From Ramlibacter sp. Leaf400 (GTDB lineage: Bacteria; Pseudomonadota; Gammaproteobacteria; Burkholderiales; Burkholderiaceae_C), in contig NZ_LMQL01000012.1 in the NCBI RefSeq assembly GCF_001424545.1, positions 253,371 through 317,370 of the forward strand: a stretch of DNA of 64,000 nt. Reading direction: 5' to 3'. The notes beneath the pieces are model-generated. The model searched no databases and was not told the DNA's origin. It worked only from the letters and a program-made list of their open reading frames with translations. Shown piece by piece: positions 53,752 through 61,975 of this stretch (the stretch's first letter is position 1; every line of letters starts with the position of its first letter). A program made the translations under genes and the position numbers.

Positions 53752-54390
53752 TCAGGCGGCGGCCAGCGCCGGGACGCGGCGCAGCTCGCGCGGGCCGAAC
53801 AGCTCCATGTCCATGCCGGCGTACCGGGCCCGGTACTCGGCCCAAGCGGTCAGGGCCATCATGCCGACGAAGCCACCGGCGACCATCACCGGGTACGCGG
53901 CCAGGATTTCCGTCAGCGAGAACTTCCAGTTGAGCGGACGGGCGATGCCCAGCATGGCGGCGTAGAACCAGGACACGCCCGAGACCGATCCGATGAACAG
54001 GGCCTTCATGCGGCGGCTGAACGACAGGCCCATCAGGGAACCCGTCTTCTTCAGGTAGGGAAGCACGTACTGCTGGAGCGCCAGGCCGTTGATGGTCAGC
54101 AGGCAGACCATCGCGATCTTGGCCTGGAGCTTCGGGTTGGCCAGGATGCCGGCGCCCTTGAGCCAGACGTCGAACCCGACCAGGGCAACTCCGGTGATCC
54201 ACAGTGCGATCAGGGCCCGTGACACGACGGTGTGCAGGCTTGTGAAGTGCGCCGGGTCGGTCCGGTCGTCACTGGAGCGCAGCAGGCGGCGCACCATGTC
54301 GAGATCGCCCATGAACACCGTGCCGATGGCGACGCAGCATGCGATCAGGTGGATGTAAACGATGCCCATCCGAATGAAATCGGTTTCCAT
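53752..54390 (-). CDS. Integral membrane protein, function unknown
   Basis: A 212-residue protein with about five hydrophobic segments (near residues 10-28, 55-77, 88-110, 125-147 and 165-185). METDFIRMGIVYIHLIACC at the N terminus and DMVRRLLRSSDD in the first cytoplasmic loop. It resembles small DUF2214-like membrane proteins by layout only. Converges on hutF with 16 bp between stops. A His in YIHLIACC may bind heme, but this is speculative. Confidence 0.75.
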   Translation of the reverse strand: METDFIRMGIVYIHLIACCVAIGTVFMGDLDMVRRLLRSSDDRTDPAHFTSLHTVVSRALIALWITGVALVGFDVWLKGAGILANPKLQAKIAMVCLLTINGLALQQYVLPYLKKTGSLMGLSFSRRMKALFIGSVSGVSWFYAAMLGIARPLNWKFSLTEILAAYPVMVAGGFVGMMALTAWAEYRARYAGMDMELFGPRELRRVPALAAA

Positions 54391-54794
54391 GTCTCAGTTC
54401 CTCTACAGGTGGAATTGGCAGGTTCTCGACCAGGGCGTCGCCAGCTAGGGCAATGGGTCAAGACTGGTTCGGGCGGTTGCGTCCCGAGGGCCGAAATGTG
54501 GGGCCAAACGAGCAGGTTCGAACTTTGCGTTGAAACCCGATGTAGTGCCGAGGTTCGGGGCGACACGGCCGAGCAAGCGGTGTGCGGTCGAGCAGGAAGC
54601 CACCAGATACCGTCCGATGGGCTGGAGCGGCAAAGTCACCTGCCCGCAGTGCGCCAGCGAACATGGATGCACTCTGAGACCAATCCACGGTCGGGAATGG
54701 ATGTCGGACGCCGACTACCCACACGTCAAGTGCCGCTGACAAACTCATCAGCGAAAGCTGACAGCCAAGTTGAGCGACACCGCGCCAGGCGGCG
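54391..54794. other. Intergenic region, no certain gene
   Basis: A short frame (MGWSGKVTCPQCASEHG, ATG at 54617, stop at 54737-54739, 40 residues) resembles a zinc-ribbon fragment with CPQC but has no clear ribosome site. Nothing else is supported. Confidence 0.45.
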
Positions 54795-55049
54795 TCAGTC
54801 CAGAAGGGCCGTACCCAGCAGCATGCCAATGAACCCCACCAGCATCGGCACGAAAGCCAGAAGAATCACCATCCTCGGCTGCAACGCGACATAACCGTTG
54901 CCCAAGCTGCCCAGCGCCGCCAGCAGGCCGTAGGCCGATCCCAGCGTCAGCACGACAAAGCCCAGGAACCCGGCCTGGATGGCTGCGGCAGCAATGCCTC
55001 CCAGAAAACCTCCGAGGGCCATCACGAACAAGGGCGCCTCCAGGCGCAT
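54795..55049 (-). CDS. Small three-helix membrane protein
   Basis: An 84-residue protein. The start MRLEAPLFVMALGG (ATG 55049) follows GGGAGA; a longer form from 55145 would add 32 polar residues. Three hydrophobic segments (about 5-27, 30-52 and 60-82) fill nearly the whole chain. Function unknown. Not associated with a recognisable operon. Confidence 0.6.
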   Translation of the reverse strand: MRLEAPLFVMALGGFLGGIAAAAIQAGFLGFVVLTLGSAYGLLAALGSLGNGYVALQPRMVILLAFVPMLVGFIGMLLGTALLD

Positions 55050-55584
55050 CGGTTCTGATCTCCCGGTCGAATCCAGCGAAATGCCGACGCACGTGCCGCG
55101 CCGGGGCCCTGCTTGATCTTCTTTCACGTCCAAGTCTCTCAACATGCGGGGAGGTTCTCACCTCATCGCAGCAAGCGCAACCAGGATCTGCGGCTCAGTT
55201 TCATTCGTGCGACGGTGCGGGCTCACTCCAGGTTCCTCCTGGAACTGCCGTAGGACTCGAACGAGCAACTGCCGCTGGAAGAACCCGGTGACCGCCACGC
55301 TCAACCGGGCAACTTCGGCTTCGAGGCGCACAGCCTGGCGGATCGGCGACCAGCGAACCAACCGCGTCCGACAGATCAGGAGGCATCGGAGCCAACAACG
55401 CCCCATGGCCCCCGTCGGGCCCTCGCGCCTGTCGCCCATTGCGAAGACAACCTGAAGAGGGCCGAACGAGGCGGGTCAAGGTCCATCAGCCGACCCTCCT
55501 GCGACTGGCAGGGACACGACGGAAGCCGGCTCTCCGCTGCCTACAATGCGCGTCCCTCGCATTTCCCCAGTCCCGCATTCCTCG
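55050..55584. other. Intergenic region upstream of the ParB-like gene
   Basis: 535 bp without a certain gene. A minus-strand frame (55158-55439, 93 residues) has helical character but no homologue that I recognise. TACAAT at 55542-55547 is a likely -10 for the ParB-like gene, 38 bp before its ATG. Confidence 0.5.
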
Positions 55585-56397
55585 ATGGACATCGTCGTCA
55601 ACGAAACAATCAAGGCCTACATCGATCCGCTGACGCCTGAGGAGTACCGTGCGCTCGAGCGCAGCATCCTGGCCGAGGGCTGCCGCGACGCGTTGGTGCT
55701 CTGGGGCAACATGCTGGTGGACGGCCACAACCGTTACGCCATCTGCCGCCAGCATGACGTGCCGTTCCAGACGGTGCAGAGCACTCGCTTTGGCTCGATC
55801 GAAGATGTGCACCTCTGGATGATCGACCAGCACCTTGGCCGCCGCAGCCTGTCGGACTTCCAGCGCGGCGTGCTGGCCTTGCGCAAGCGCGAGATCGTTG
55901 CCGAGCGGCTGTCGCGAACGTCTCCGGAAGCTGGCCCTGAGGCGTCAGCTGCCAAGGCGGCGACTGCTGAAGCTTCTGCGGCTGCTGCACCCGCCGGCGA
56001 GGTGCATGAGACCACGCGGGAGGCCCTTGCCCGGGTGGCCCGTCTGAGCAGCAGCCGGGTGATGCAGATCGAGAGGATCCAGAAGCAGGCCGTGCCCGAG
56101 GTGGTCGCGGCCGTCAAGGCGGGTGAGATCTCGATCAATGCCGCGGCGACGGTCGCCAGCTTGCCCCGGGAAGAGCAGGTGGCCGCGGCCACCGGCGGCA
56201 AGGAGGAGCTGAAGCAGGCGGCCAGGCGCGTGCGCGAATCGCGCAAGACTCTGGCCGTCGAGCCGCCGCCTCGGCATGTCGAGACTGCGGTGGAGGGCGA
56301 GGACACGATCGAATCGCTGCGTCAGCGCGTAGCCGTGCTTGCGGCGGAGAACATGCGGCTGCGCGAGCAGTTGGCGCAGTTGCAGCGCGAGGCCTGA
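55585..56397 (+). CDS. Orphan ParB/Srx-domain protein
   Basis: A 270-residue protein. Residues 1-100 form a ParB N-terminal (ParB/Srx) domain: PLTPEEYRALERSILAEGC, LVDGHNRYAICRQHDVPF. Residues 100-190 may contain an HTH (SSSRVMQIERIQKQ). The C terminus is a coiled coil (LRQRVAVLAAENMRLREQLA). The start MDIVVNETIKAY is chosen 38 bp after the TACAAT box. No parA partner lies nearby, so this is not a standard partition system; related orphan copies occur on mobile DNA and chromosomes in this family. Confidence 0.82.
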   Translation: MDIVVNETIKAYIDPLTPEEYRALERSILAEGCRDALVLWGNMLVDGHNRYAICRQHDVPFQTVQSTRFGSIEDVHLWMIDQHLGRRSLSDFQRGVLALRKREIVAERLSRTSPEAGPEASAAKAATAEASAAAAPAGEVHETTREALARVARLSSSRVMQIERIQKQAVPEVVAAVKAGEISINAAATVASLPREEQVAAATGGKEELKQAARRVRESRKTLAVEPPPRHVETAVEGEDTIESLRQRVAVLAAENMRLREQLAQLQREA

Positions 56398-56439
56398 GCG
56401 CGCCGCTCAGGACTTCGCCGGCCGGAGACGACTTGGCGG

Positions 56440-56712
56440 TCAGGCCGCGTGCAGGTGCTTTCCCACCAAGCCGGTCATCTCGAACATGGTGACCTCGCGT
56501 TTGCCCATCACCGCCATGAGCTTTTCGTCACAAACGATGTTGCGCTTGTTGGCAGGGTTCTGCAGGTTGTGAGCCTTGATGTACTCCCACAGCCGCTTCG
56601 TGACTTCGGTCCGTGGCACGGCCTCGGGGCCGATCACCGCGGCCAGTTCGGGGCTCGGTTTCAGCGCCTTCATGAAGGCGGAGTTCTTCTTGGGCGTTTC
56701 GGCTTGCGTCAT
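56440..56712 (-). CDS. SWIB/MDM2 domain protein
   Basis: A 90-residue protein almost wholly a SWIB domain (ELAAVIGPEAVPRTEVTKRLWEYIKAHNLQ; RNIVCDEKLMAVMGKREV, shown in parts). SWIB proteins in bacteria are small, basic and presumed DNA- or chromatin-associated; in Chlamydia they are linked to nucleoid function. No role proved here. It faces the ParB-like gene tail to tail. Confidence 0.9.
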   Translation of the reverse strand: MTQAETPKKNSAFMKALKPSPELAAVIGPEAVPRTEVTKRLWEYIKAHNLQNPANKRNIVCDEKLMAVMGKREVTMFEMTGLVGKHLHAA

Positions 56713-56819
56713 CGGCAGTCAGGTGGTCAAAGCCGGGCAGCATACTCGCAAGCGGTCGACAGATCTGAGACCCGCACTCAAGCAGCCGCGCCGTCTCTCA
56801 GCAATTTCGTGGCAGCCGC

Positions 56820-56987
56820 TCAATGCGGCGTGCTCTTCTTCTCACCGTGCTTGTTCGGCCCCGTCGGCCCATTCGAGCGCGACGCCTTCTTGGCTGCGGC
56901 CTTCTCGGACACGGCGCCGCTGGAGCGGCTCTTGCTCTTGGTCGACTGCGTCTTGCCTCCCCTGGAGGCCTTGGTCGTTTGCGGCAT
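56820..56987 (-). CDS. Small Lys/Ser-rich basic protein
   Basis: A 55-residue protein (MPQTTKASRGGKTQSTKSK at the start) with about a quarter Lys or Arg, low complexity, probably disordered. A good ribosome site GGAGACAGC precedes the ATG. Composition is histone-like, and it lies next to a SWIB protein, which is suggestive of nucleoid binding; no family is recognised. Confidence 0.6.
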   Translation of the reverse strand: MPQTTKASRGGKTQSTKSKSRSSGAVSEKAAAKKASRSNGPTGPNKHGEKKSTPH

Positions 56988-57211
56988 TGCTGTCTCCTTC
57001 CACTCGGCTGGACCATCCGGCCTCACGCCATCTTGGCGCTTGCCCGCACGTCGCGTGTGCGGTGCGGAGAGTAATGGACGTAGGACGACGCTGCGCCTAC
57101 GCCGCGCCTGTCGACCCTGGTGCGGCTCGAGCATCTTCATCACTGCATCCCACCGAAGCCGGCTTCATCAGGGCGCAGCTTGGTTCCTGCCGAGCCGGCG
57201 CTCTATCGCAC

Positions 57212-58150
57212 TCAGGACAGCGGACGCGTGAGATAGACGAGCTCGCGGCCGATGACGGCCTTGCGCGTCGGCATAAAGATCGTGCAACCGTCGCACGGCG
57301 AGCGGATCTCGCGTTCGCCATCGGTCGCGATCAACTCCCCGCGCGCGAATGTTTCCAGGCCGACCACCGGGCGCGAGAACTGCACGTGCCCATGCTGCAC
57401 GACTTCGGTCGACAGCAGCTCGTAACGCCGTGTCGCAGCGGGGGGCGCCCAGTCCGGGGCCGCGTCGATCAGCCCGAAGTGCGCGATGAATCGCAGGGTG
57501 ACCTCGACCGCGAGCTCGCCGGTGGCTTGCAGGAAGTGCTGGCCGCATTCCGCGACGAGCGCAACGGAGTCCGAGTGCGGATCGCCGTGGCGGCCGTGCT
57601 GGATGACCGGCGTGCCGGTGCCCAGGCCATCCGGCATCACGAGGTGAATGGCCGGCACACCGATGGCGGTGGCGGCGCGCTCATTGCGGTCGAAAGCCGG
57701 GTACACCCAGAAAGGTTCGACCGGCTGCGAGGTCGAATGCATGTCAAGGATGTGGTCCGCCGCCGCAAGCACTGGCCGGAGCTCGCGCGCACGCCGCAGT
57801 TCGGGGCTGATCCCGCCGCCTTCGAGCCAGTCCGGCGACCAGATGCGGTTCATGTTGTGCACCAACTGCCGGCTGGCGAACGGGTCGTCTTGCGAGAACG
57901 ACTCGTACGCCTCGACATTCGCGAAGCTCACGGTGAGCACGCCGCGCAGCGGCCGCACTTCGCGGTCGAGCAGATGCGTCGCGGCGACCATCCCGCAGAA
58001 CTCGTTGCCGTGCGTGAGCGCGTTGACCAGTACGTGCGGCCCGGGGCGTCCCGAGTCGAAGCGGTGCACGTAGGGAATGCCGGTGTTGCCTGTCCTGTAC
58101 GGGGCCAGGTCGCGCGGCAGGAGTTCGAGCGTGGGAGTGGTTTCTGTCAT
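57212..58150 (-). CDS. Aspartoacylase/succinylglutamate desuccinylase-family zinc hydrolase
   Basis: A 312-residue M14-like enzyme. Zinc ligands: NALTHGNEFCGM (H47, E50) and LDMHSTSQPVE (His near 140). Further family marks: QLVHNMNRIWSPDWLEGG and VALVAECGQHF. It hydrolyses an N-acyl amino acid or related amide; which one is unknown. The gene following on the same strand (thioredoxin-like) is 36 bp upstream of its start, so the two may be cotranscribed. Confidence 0.88.
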   Translation of the reverse strand: MTETTPTLELLPRDLAPYRTGNTGIPYVHRFDSGRPGPHVLVNALTHGNEFCGMVAATHLLDREVRPLRGVLTVSFANVEAYESFSQDDPFASRQLVHNMNRIWSPDWLEGGGISPELRRARELRPVLAAADHILDMHSTSQPVEPFWVYPAFDRNERAATAIGVPAIHLVMPDGLGTGTPVIQHGRHGDPHSDSVALVAECGQHFLQATGELAVEVTLRFIAHFGLIDAAPDWAPPAATRRYELLSTEVVQHGHVQFSRPVVGLETFARGELIATDGEREIRSPCDGCTIFMPTRKAVIGRELVYLTRPLS

Positions 58151-58186
58151 TCGGGTCAGGTATCCGTGCGCAGGACGAACGTTCGT

Positions 58187-59290
58187 TCAACCGAACGTGA
58201 ATGCATAGGCCCGCACGCCGGGATCGAGGAACTCTATCTCGAACAGCCTCTCGGCGGCGGACGGCTGCTGGCGCACCAGCTGGTACAGCCGATGACCGTC
58301 GATGAGGCCCATGCCGCTGGCATCGAGGTCGCTGCCGCCGCCCGGGCCGGGCGCCTGGCCATCGAGCCTCACGCGAAAGCGCACCGGACGGCCGTCCTCG
58401 GCAGGCCCCAGCACCAGGTGGAGGTCGCGGGCCTTGAAGCGGTAGGCGATGCGTCCTCCGGCGCGCTGCAGTTGCGCATCCTCCTCGCCGACCTTCCATT
58501 GGCCGGCAAGCGTCCATTCGTTGAGGCCCAGGACCGGCGCCGGCGAGTACTCGTGCGTGCGTCCCGCGCGCAGGCCGCCGCTCGCGGCCCGGAATCCCTC
58601 GCTGCGCGAGGCGCCGACGTAGGTCTCGGGTGAGGCCGGGGGCATCGGGCCGGGCGCGGCTTGCGTTCCTTCGCCCTGCGGCGCGACGAGATCGGTGGGC
58701 ACGTTCTTGCGGCCGGCCTCGCGCAACAGCTGCTGGATGACGCGTTCGGCGTCCTCGTAGCCGCCTTCGCCCACCTGCCGGCTGCGCACGCGCCCGGACG
58801 CGTCGACGAAATGGAGCGAAGGCCAGGCCCTGACGCCGAACGCCTGCCAGATGGCGCGATTGCTGTCCACCGCGACCGGGAAGGTGATGCCCAGCCGCGC
58901 CGCGGCGCGCTGCACGTTCGCCGGCCGGTGCTCGAAACCGAATTCGGGCGTGTGCACCCCGACCACGACGAACCCCAGGTCGCGGTACTTGTCCGACCAG
59001 GCGCGGATGTAGGGCAGGGTGCGCAGGCAGTTGATGCAGGAGTAGGTCCAGAAGTCCAGCAGCACGACCTTCCCGCGCAGCGACTCGGGCGCGAGCGGTG
59101 GCGAGTTGACCCAGGACACCGCCGCGCCCAACGACTGGAATGGCGACGACGAGGGGGTGGATGGCGCGGCGGCCCGTGCGTCGCCGCCGCCCCAGTGGAC
59201 GCAGGTCGCCGCGATGGCCAGGGCCAAGAGTGCGGCCGGCCACCGGCGGAACAGGCTGCGCCAGCGGGGCGCGATCGGGCTTGGATTCAT
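58187..59290 (-). CDS. DipZ-like thioredoxin-family protein
   Basis: A 367-residue exported protein. A basic N terminus and a hydrophobic segment (residues 17-35) act as signal or anchor. Residues 55-195 are thioredoxin-like with active-site C85-I-N-C88 (WTYSCINCLRTLPYIR) and cis-Pro RAWPSLHFVD. Residues 225-367 form a beta-sandwich like the C-terminal domain of DipZ proteins (EYSPAPVLGLNEWTLAGQWK). The CINC site is characteristic of DipZ/thiol-disulfide proteins lacking the membrane DsbD part. Substrate unknown. Confidence 0.85.
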   Translation of the reverse strand: MNPSPIAPRWRSLFRRWPAALLALAIAATCVHWGGGDARAAAPSTPSSSPFQSLGAAVSWVNSPPLAPESLRGKVVLLDFWTYSCINCLRTLPYIRAWSDKYRDLGFVVVGVHTPEFGFEHRPANVQRAAARLGITFPVAVDSNRAIWQAFGVRAWPSLHFVDASGRVRSRQVGEGGYEDAERVIQQLLREAGRKNVPTDLVAPQGEGTQAAPGPMPPASPETYVGASRSEGFRAASGGLRAGRTHEYSPAPVLGLNEWTLAGQWKVGEEDAQLQRAGGRIAYRFKARDLHLVLGPAEDGRPVRFRVRLDGQAPGPGGGSDLDASGMGLIDGHRLYQLVRQQPSAAERLFEIEFLDPGVRAYAFTFG

Positions 59291-59336
59291 GAGGGCATCT
59301 CCTTCGCGGCGGATGACGGGTCGTCCGTTCCTGGTC

Positions 59337-59842
59337 TCAGTCGGTCGCCACCTCGTACTTTCCCCGCGCCACGTTCTCCAGGTTCGTCCCTTCGATCCGG
59401 ATCAGCCGCGTGGGGCCGCCACGGCTCGGCGCGTGGACCGCGCGTCGTTGTAGAGGTGGGCATCCCCGGGGCGCAGCACATAGCTGCGCAGCCGTCGCAC
59501 TTTCCCTGCGGCGCCGGCGGCGGGCGGCTGCACGACCTGGAAGTCGGTCATCGTCGTTTCGCCTTCGGCCTGTCCGTAGATCGCCCACGACGGGCCGTGG
59601 TCGTGCGGCCCCCCTTCCTTGGCGTCCTGGTACTCATGGCCGAGGATGCAGAAGCCGAGGTCGCGGTCCTCGTGGAGGATCTTGCGTTCCGGCATGCCAC
59701 CGGCGAACTGTGCGCGTACGAACTCCTCGTCGCGCAGCGCCCGGCCGAGCAGGGCCGCGACCTGCGCGCGGCCGGCGGGCGACCCGTCCGCCAGGAGCAG
59801 GCTGTGGCATTCGCGGGCCAGGGCATCGAGTGTCATGGTCAT
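59337..59842 (-). pseudogene. Cupin/cysteine dioxygenase-like gene with a frameshift
   Basis: The frame from 59842 encodes MTMTLDALARECHSLLLADG onward and ends after 146 residues with a tail (ARSTRRAVAAPRG) unlike the family. The expected C terminus (HAPSRGGPTRLIRIEGTN, then LENVARGKYEVATD) continues in another frame to a stop at 59337. A single missing base near 59440-59446, in the GACGCGCGG run, would restore a continuous 168-residue protein. The HDHG segment (PHDHGPSWAIYG) is a cupin-type iron site. Either a real frameshift or a sequencing error. A MerR-type promoter precedes it. Confidence 0.78.
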
Positions 59843-59867
59843 GTGATTCTCCTTGAGTGGTTCTGGC

Positions 59868-59898
59868 AGGATAGAAGTTCAAGTCCACTTGAAGTCAA
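59868..59898 (-). promoter_or_regulatory. MerR-type promoter and operator between the cupin and MerR genes
   Basis: Minus strand: -35 TTGACT (59893-59898), 19-bp spacer, -10 TATCCT (59868-59873). The dyad TTCAAGT-CC-ACTTGAA (59878-59893) is perfect. Different in sequence from the CueR-like sites, so it answers to the adjacent regulator. Confidence 0.85.
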
Positions 59899-59908
59899 GG
59901 GGTTGCCC

Positions 59909-60343
59909 ATGGATATCGCGGAGGTCGCGAAGCGTTCCGGCGTGCCGGCTTCCACGCTGCGCTTTTATGAGGAGAAGGGGCTGATCGCCTCGGTCGGCCG
60001 TGATGGCCTGCGGCGACGGTTCTCGCCGGGCGTGCTCGAGCAGCTGGCGCTCATTGCCCTGGCGCGCTCGGCCGGCTTCTCGCTCGGCGAGATCCGTTCG
60101 ATGTTCTCGCCGGGGGGCCGGCCGAGTCTCGATCGGCAGATGCTGGCCGCGAAGGCGGACGAGATCGAGCGGACCATCCGGCGGCTGCAGGCCGTGAGCA
60201 AGAGCCTGCGGCATGCGGCGGTCTGCCCCGCGGCCAGCCATTCGGACTGCCCGACGTTCCAGCGACTGCTGCGCACCGCGGCGGCTGGAGCACGGCAGGC
60301 GGCCGGCAGCGGCAGGAAGCGGAGGGTCGCGGAGCCTGCGTGA
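59909..60343 (+). CDS. MerR-family regulator, divergent from the cupin gene
   Basis: A 144-residue regulator. Helix-turn-helix VAKRSGVPASTLRFYEEKGL and wing LIASVGRDGLRRRF, then a dimerisation helix. The C terminus has two cysteines in VCPAASHSDCPTF: Cys-x8-Cys, which could be a redox or metal site. Resembles the SoxR/Cys-rich MerR class broadly; effector unknown. It probably binds the perfect dyad at 59878-59893 and controls the cupin gene. Confidence 0.85.
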   Translation: MDIAEVAKRSGVPASTLRFYEEKGLIASVGRDGLRRRFSPGVLEQLALIALARSAGFSLGEIRSMFSPGGRPSLDRQMLAAKADEIERTIRRLQAVSKSLRHAAVCPAASHSDCPTFQRLLRTAAAGARQAAGSGRKRRVAEPA

Positions 60344-60591
60344 CTTCAGCAGAGCGCTACTCGGCCTGACAGAAGGCCTGCGATGGTGCCGCCATCGGAG
60401 GTCCCGTGCGGTTGCACGTCCCCGTGCTACTATGCGTTGGCTGGACGTTCAACAGATCGTCGTTCTCTAGGTCTCTTCTCCCTCCGCTGGCATGGCAATC
60501 CAGCGCGACGTTGTCGAATCCCCTCCGATGTTCTCTGGCGTTGTGCACCGCACGGCATGTTGCCGCGCGGCATTTCCTCAATGGAGACATC
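60344..60591 (+). promoter_or_regulatory. Long leader of the RRM gene
   Basis: Extended -10 TGCTACTAT (TACTAT at 60428-60433) implies a 5' untranslated leader of about 150 nt before the ATG at 60592. Such long leaders are usual for cold-inducible RNA-binding protein genes; ATGGAGACATC provides the ribosome site. Confidence 0.55.
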
Positions 60592-60888
60592 ATGGGAAAC
60601 AAACTCTACGTGGGCAACCTGCCCTATTCCTACAGCGACAGCGACATGGAACGCGCGTTCAGCGCATTCGGATCCGTCAACAGCGCCAAGGTCATCATGG
60701 ACCGCGATAGCGGACGGTCGAAGGGCTTCGGCTTCGTCGAGATGTCGTCGCCCGAGGAGGCGAATGCCGCCATCGGCGGAATGCACGGCCAGGATGTGGG
60801 CGGCAGGGACATGGTCGTCAATGAGGCCAAGCCGATGGAGTCGCGTGCTCCGCGCACGGGTGGCTTCGGCGGGGGCCAGCGCTACTGA
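60592..60888 (+). CDS. RRM-domain RNA-binding protein
   Basis: A 98-residue protein. One RNA-recognition motif (residues 3-80) with RNP2 LYVGNL and RNP1 KGFGFVEM. A short Gly-rich tail (GGFGGGQRY) resembles cold-inducible Rbp proteins of cyanobacteria and proteobacteria. It has a long leader and an intrinsic terminator, so it is a single-gene unit. Confidence 0.93.
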   Translation: MGNKLYVGNLPYSYSDSDMERAFSAFGSVNSAKVIMDRDSGRSKGFGFVEMSSPEEANAAIGGMHGQDVGGRDMVVNEAKPMESRAPRTGGFGGGQRY

Positions 60889-60910
60889 CCCCAGGCATCA
60901 TCTGCCTCCG

Positions 60911-60938
60911 AGCCCGCGGTCTGCGGGCTTTTTTTTTG
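60911..60938 (+). terminator. Intrinsic terminator of the RRM gene
   Basis: Stem AGCCCGC/GCGGGCT, loop GGTCT, then a run of at least nine T (60929-60938). It may also serve the convergent Bug gene. Confidence 0.92.
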
Positions 60939-60952
60939 GCCATGGTGGCCGC

Positions 60953-61936
60953 TCATTCGCGGATATTCGCGGTGCGCACGATGCGCTCGTAGCGGCTCTG
61001 CTCGCTCTTCACGAACGCGCCGAAGTCCGCGGCACTGCCGCCGCCGGGGATGATGGCCTGCTCCGCGAACTTGGCGCGCACGTCGGGCATCTGCAGCACT
61101 CTGTTCATCTCGGTGCTGAGCCGCTCGATCACCGGCGCCGGCGTGCCCGCGGGCGCGAAGATGCCGATCCATGCGGTCATTGCCAGGTCCTTGAAGCCCG
61201 GCAGCTCCGTGATCGAGGGCACCTCCGGCAGCGCCGGCAGGCGGCGCGCGTCGGTGACCGCCAAGCCCTTGACCTTCTTGCTGCCGACCAGCGGCACCGC
61301 CGAGCCCGTGGGCAGGATGGCCAGGTCCACCTGGTTGCCGATCAGGTCGGTGATCGCCTGTGCACCGCCGCGGTAGGGCACATGCACCAGGCGGAAGCCG
61401 GCCTGCTGCTGGAAGCGCTCCATCGCGAGGTGCAGTACGGTGCCGATGCCCGAGGTGGCGTAGGTGAGCTTGCCGGGATTGGCTTTCGCGAGCGCGATCA
61501 CCTCCTGGAAAGACGAGGCGGCCAGGCCCGGGCGGCCCATGATGACCAGCGGCAGCGTGCTGAGCATGCCCACGGGCGCGAAGTCGCGCTGCGTGTCGTA
61601 CTTCACGGCCGGCGGATTGACGTACTGCGCGATGGCGGCGGGGCTGTCCACCGCCATGAGGAGGGTGTAGCCGTCGGGCGCGGCCTGTGCGGCTTTCTGC
61701 GTGCCGATGGTGCCGCCACCGCCGCCCACGTTGTCGACCACGACCGACTGGCCGATCTGCTGGCCCAGCTTCTGCGCGAAGAGGCGCCCGATGCCGTCGG
61801 TTCCGCCACCCGCGGTGAAGGGCACGATCAGCGTGATGGGCTTGGCGGAGGGCCAGGCGGGTTGCGCGAGGGCGGAAGTTGCGGCGATCAGCCCGAGCGC
61901 GCCCAGCACGACGGAGCGACGAAGGTTCTGGGTCAT
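60953..61936 (-). CDS. Bug-family tripartite tricarboxylate transporter receptor
   Basis: A 327-residue periplasmic binding protein. Signal peptide MTQNLRRSVVLGALGLIAAT ends at ALAQ. The Bug signature appears as WPSAKPITLIVPFTAGGGTD, ATSGIGTVLHLAMERFQQ, VPYRGGAQAITDLIG. No TctA/TctB genes nearby, as is normal for this expanded family. It follows an adenosine deaminase gene by 39 bp on the same strand, hinting at a purine or nucleoside-related ligand; this is inference. Confidence 0.92.
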   Translation of the reverse strand: MTQNLRRSVVLGALGLIAATSALAQPAWPSAKPITLIVPFTAGGGTDGIGRLFAQKLGQQIGQSVVVDNVGGGGGTIGTQKAAQAAPDGYTLLMAVDSPAAIAQYVNPPAVKYDTQRDFAPVGMLSTLPLVIMGRPGLAASSFQEVIALAKANPGKLTYATSGIGTVLHLAMERFQQQAGFRLVHVPYRGGAQAITDLIGNQVDLAILPTGSAVPLVGSKKVKGLAVTDARRLPALPEVPSITELPGFKDLAMTAWIGIFAPAGTPAPVIERLSTEMNRVLQMPDVRAKFAEQAIIPGGGSAADFGAFVKSEQSRYERIVRTANIRE

Positions 61937-61975
61937 GGGGAAATCCAGGGAAGGGGCGCGGGAGGGGAGTCTCAC

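Noticed and set aside
54530..54739. A 69-codon frame with CPQC
   Set aside because: Zinc-ribbon-like but no ribosome site and no second complete Cys pair; kept only as a remark in the intergenic entry.
55158..55439. A 93-codon minus-strand frame upstream of the ParB-like gene
   Set aside because: Some helical pattern but no recognisable family and no good ribosome site.
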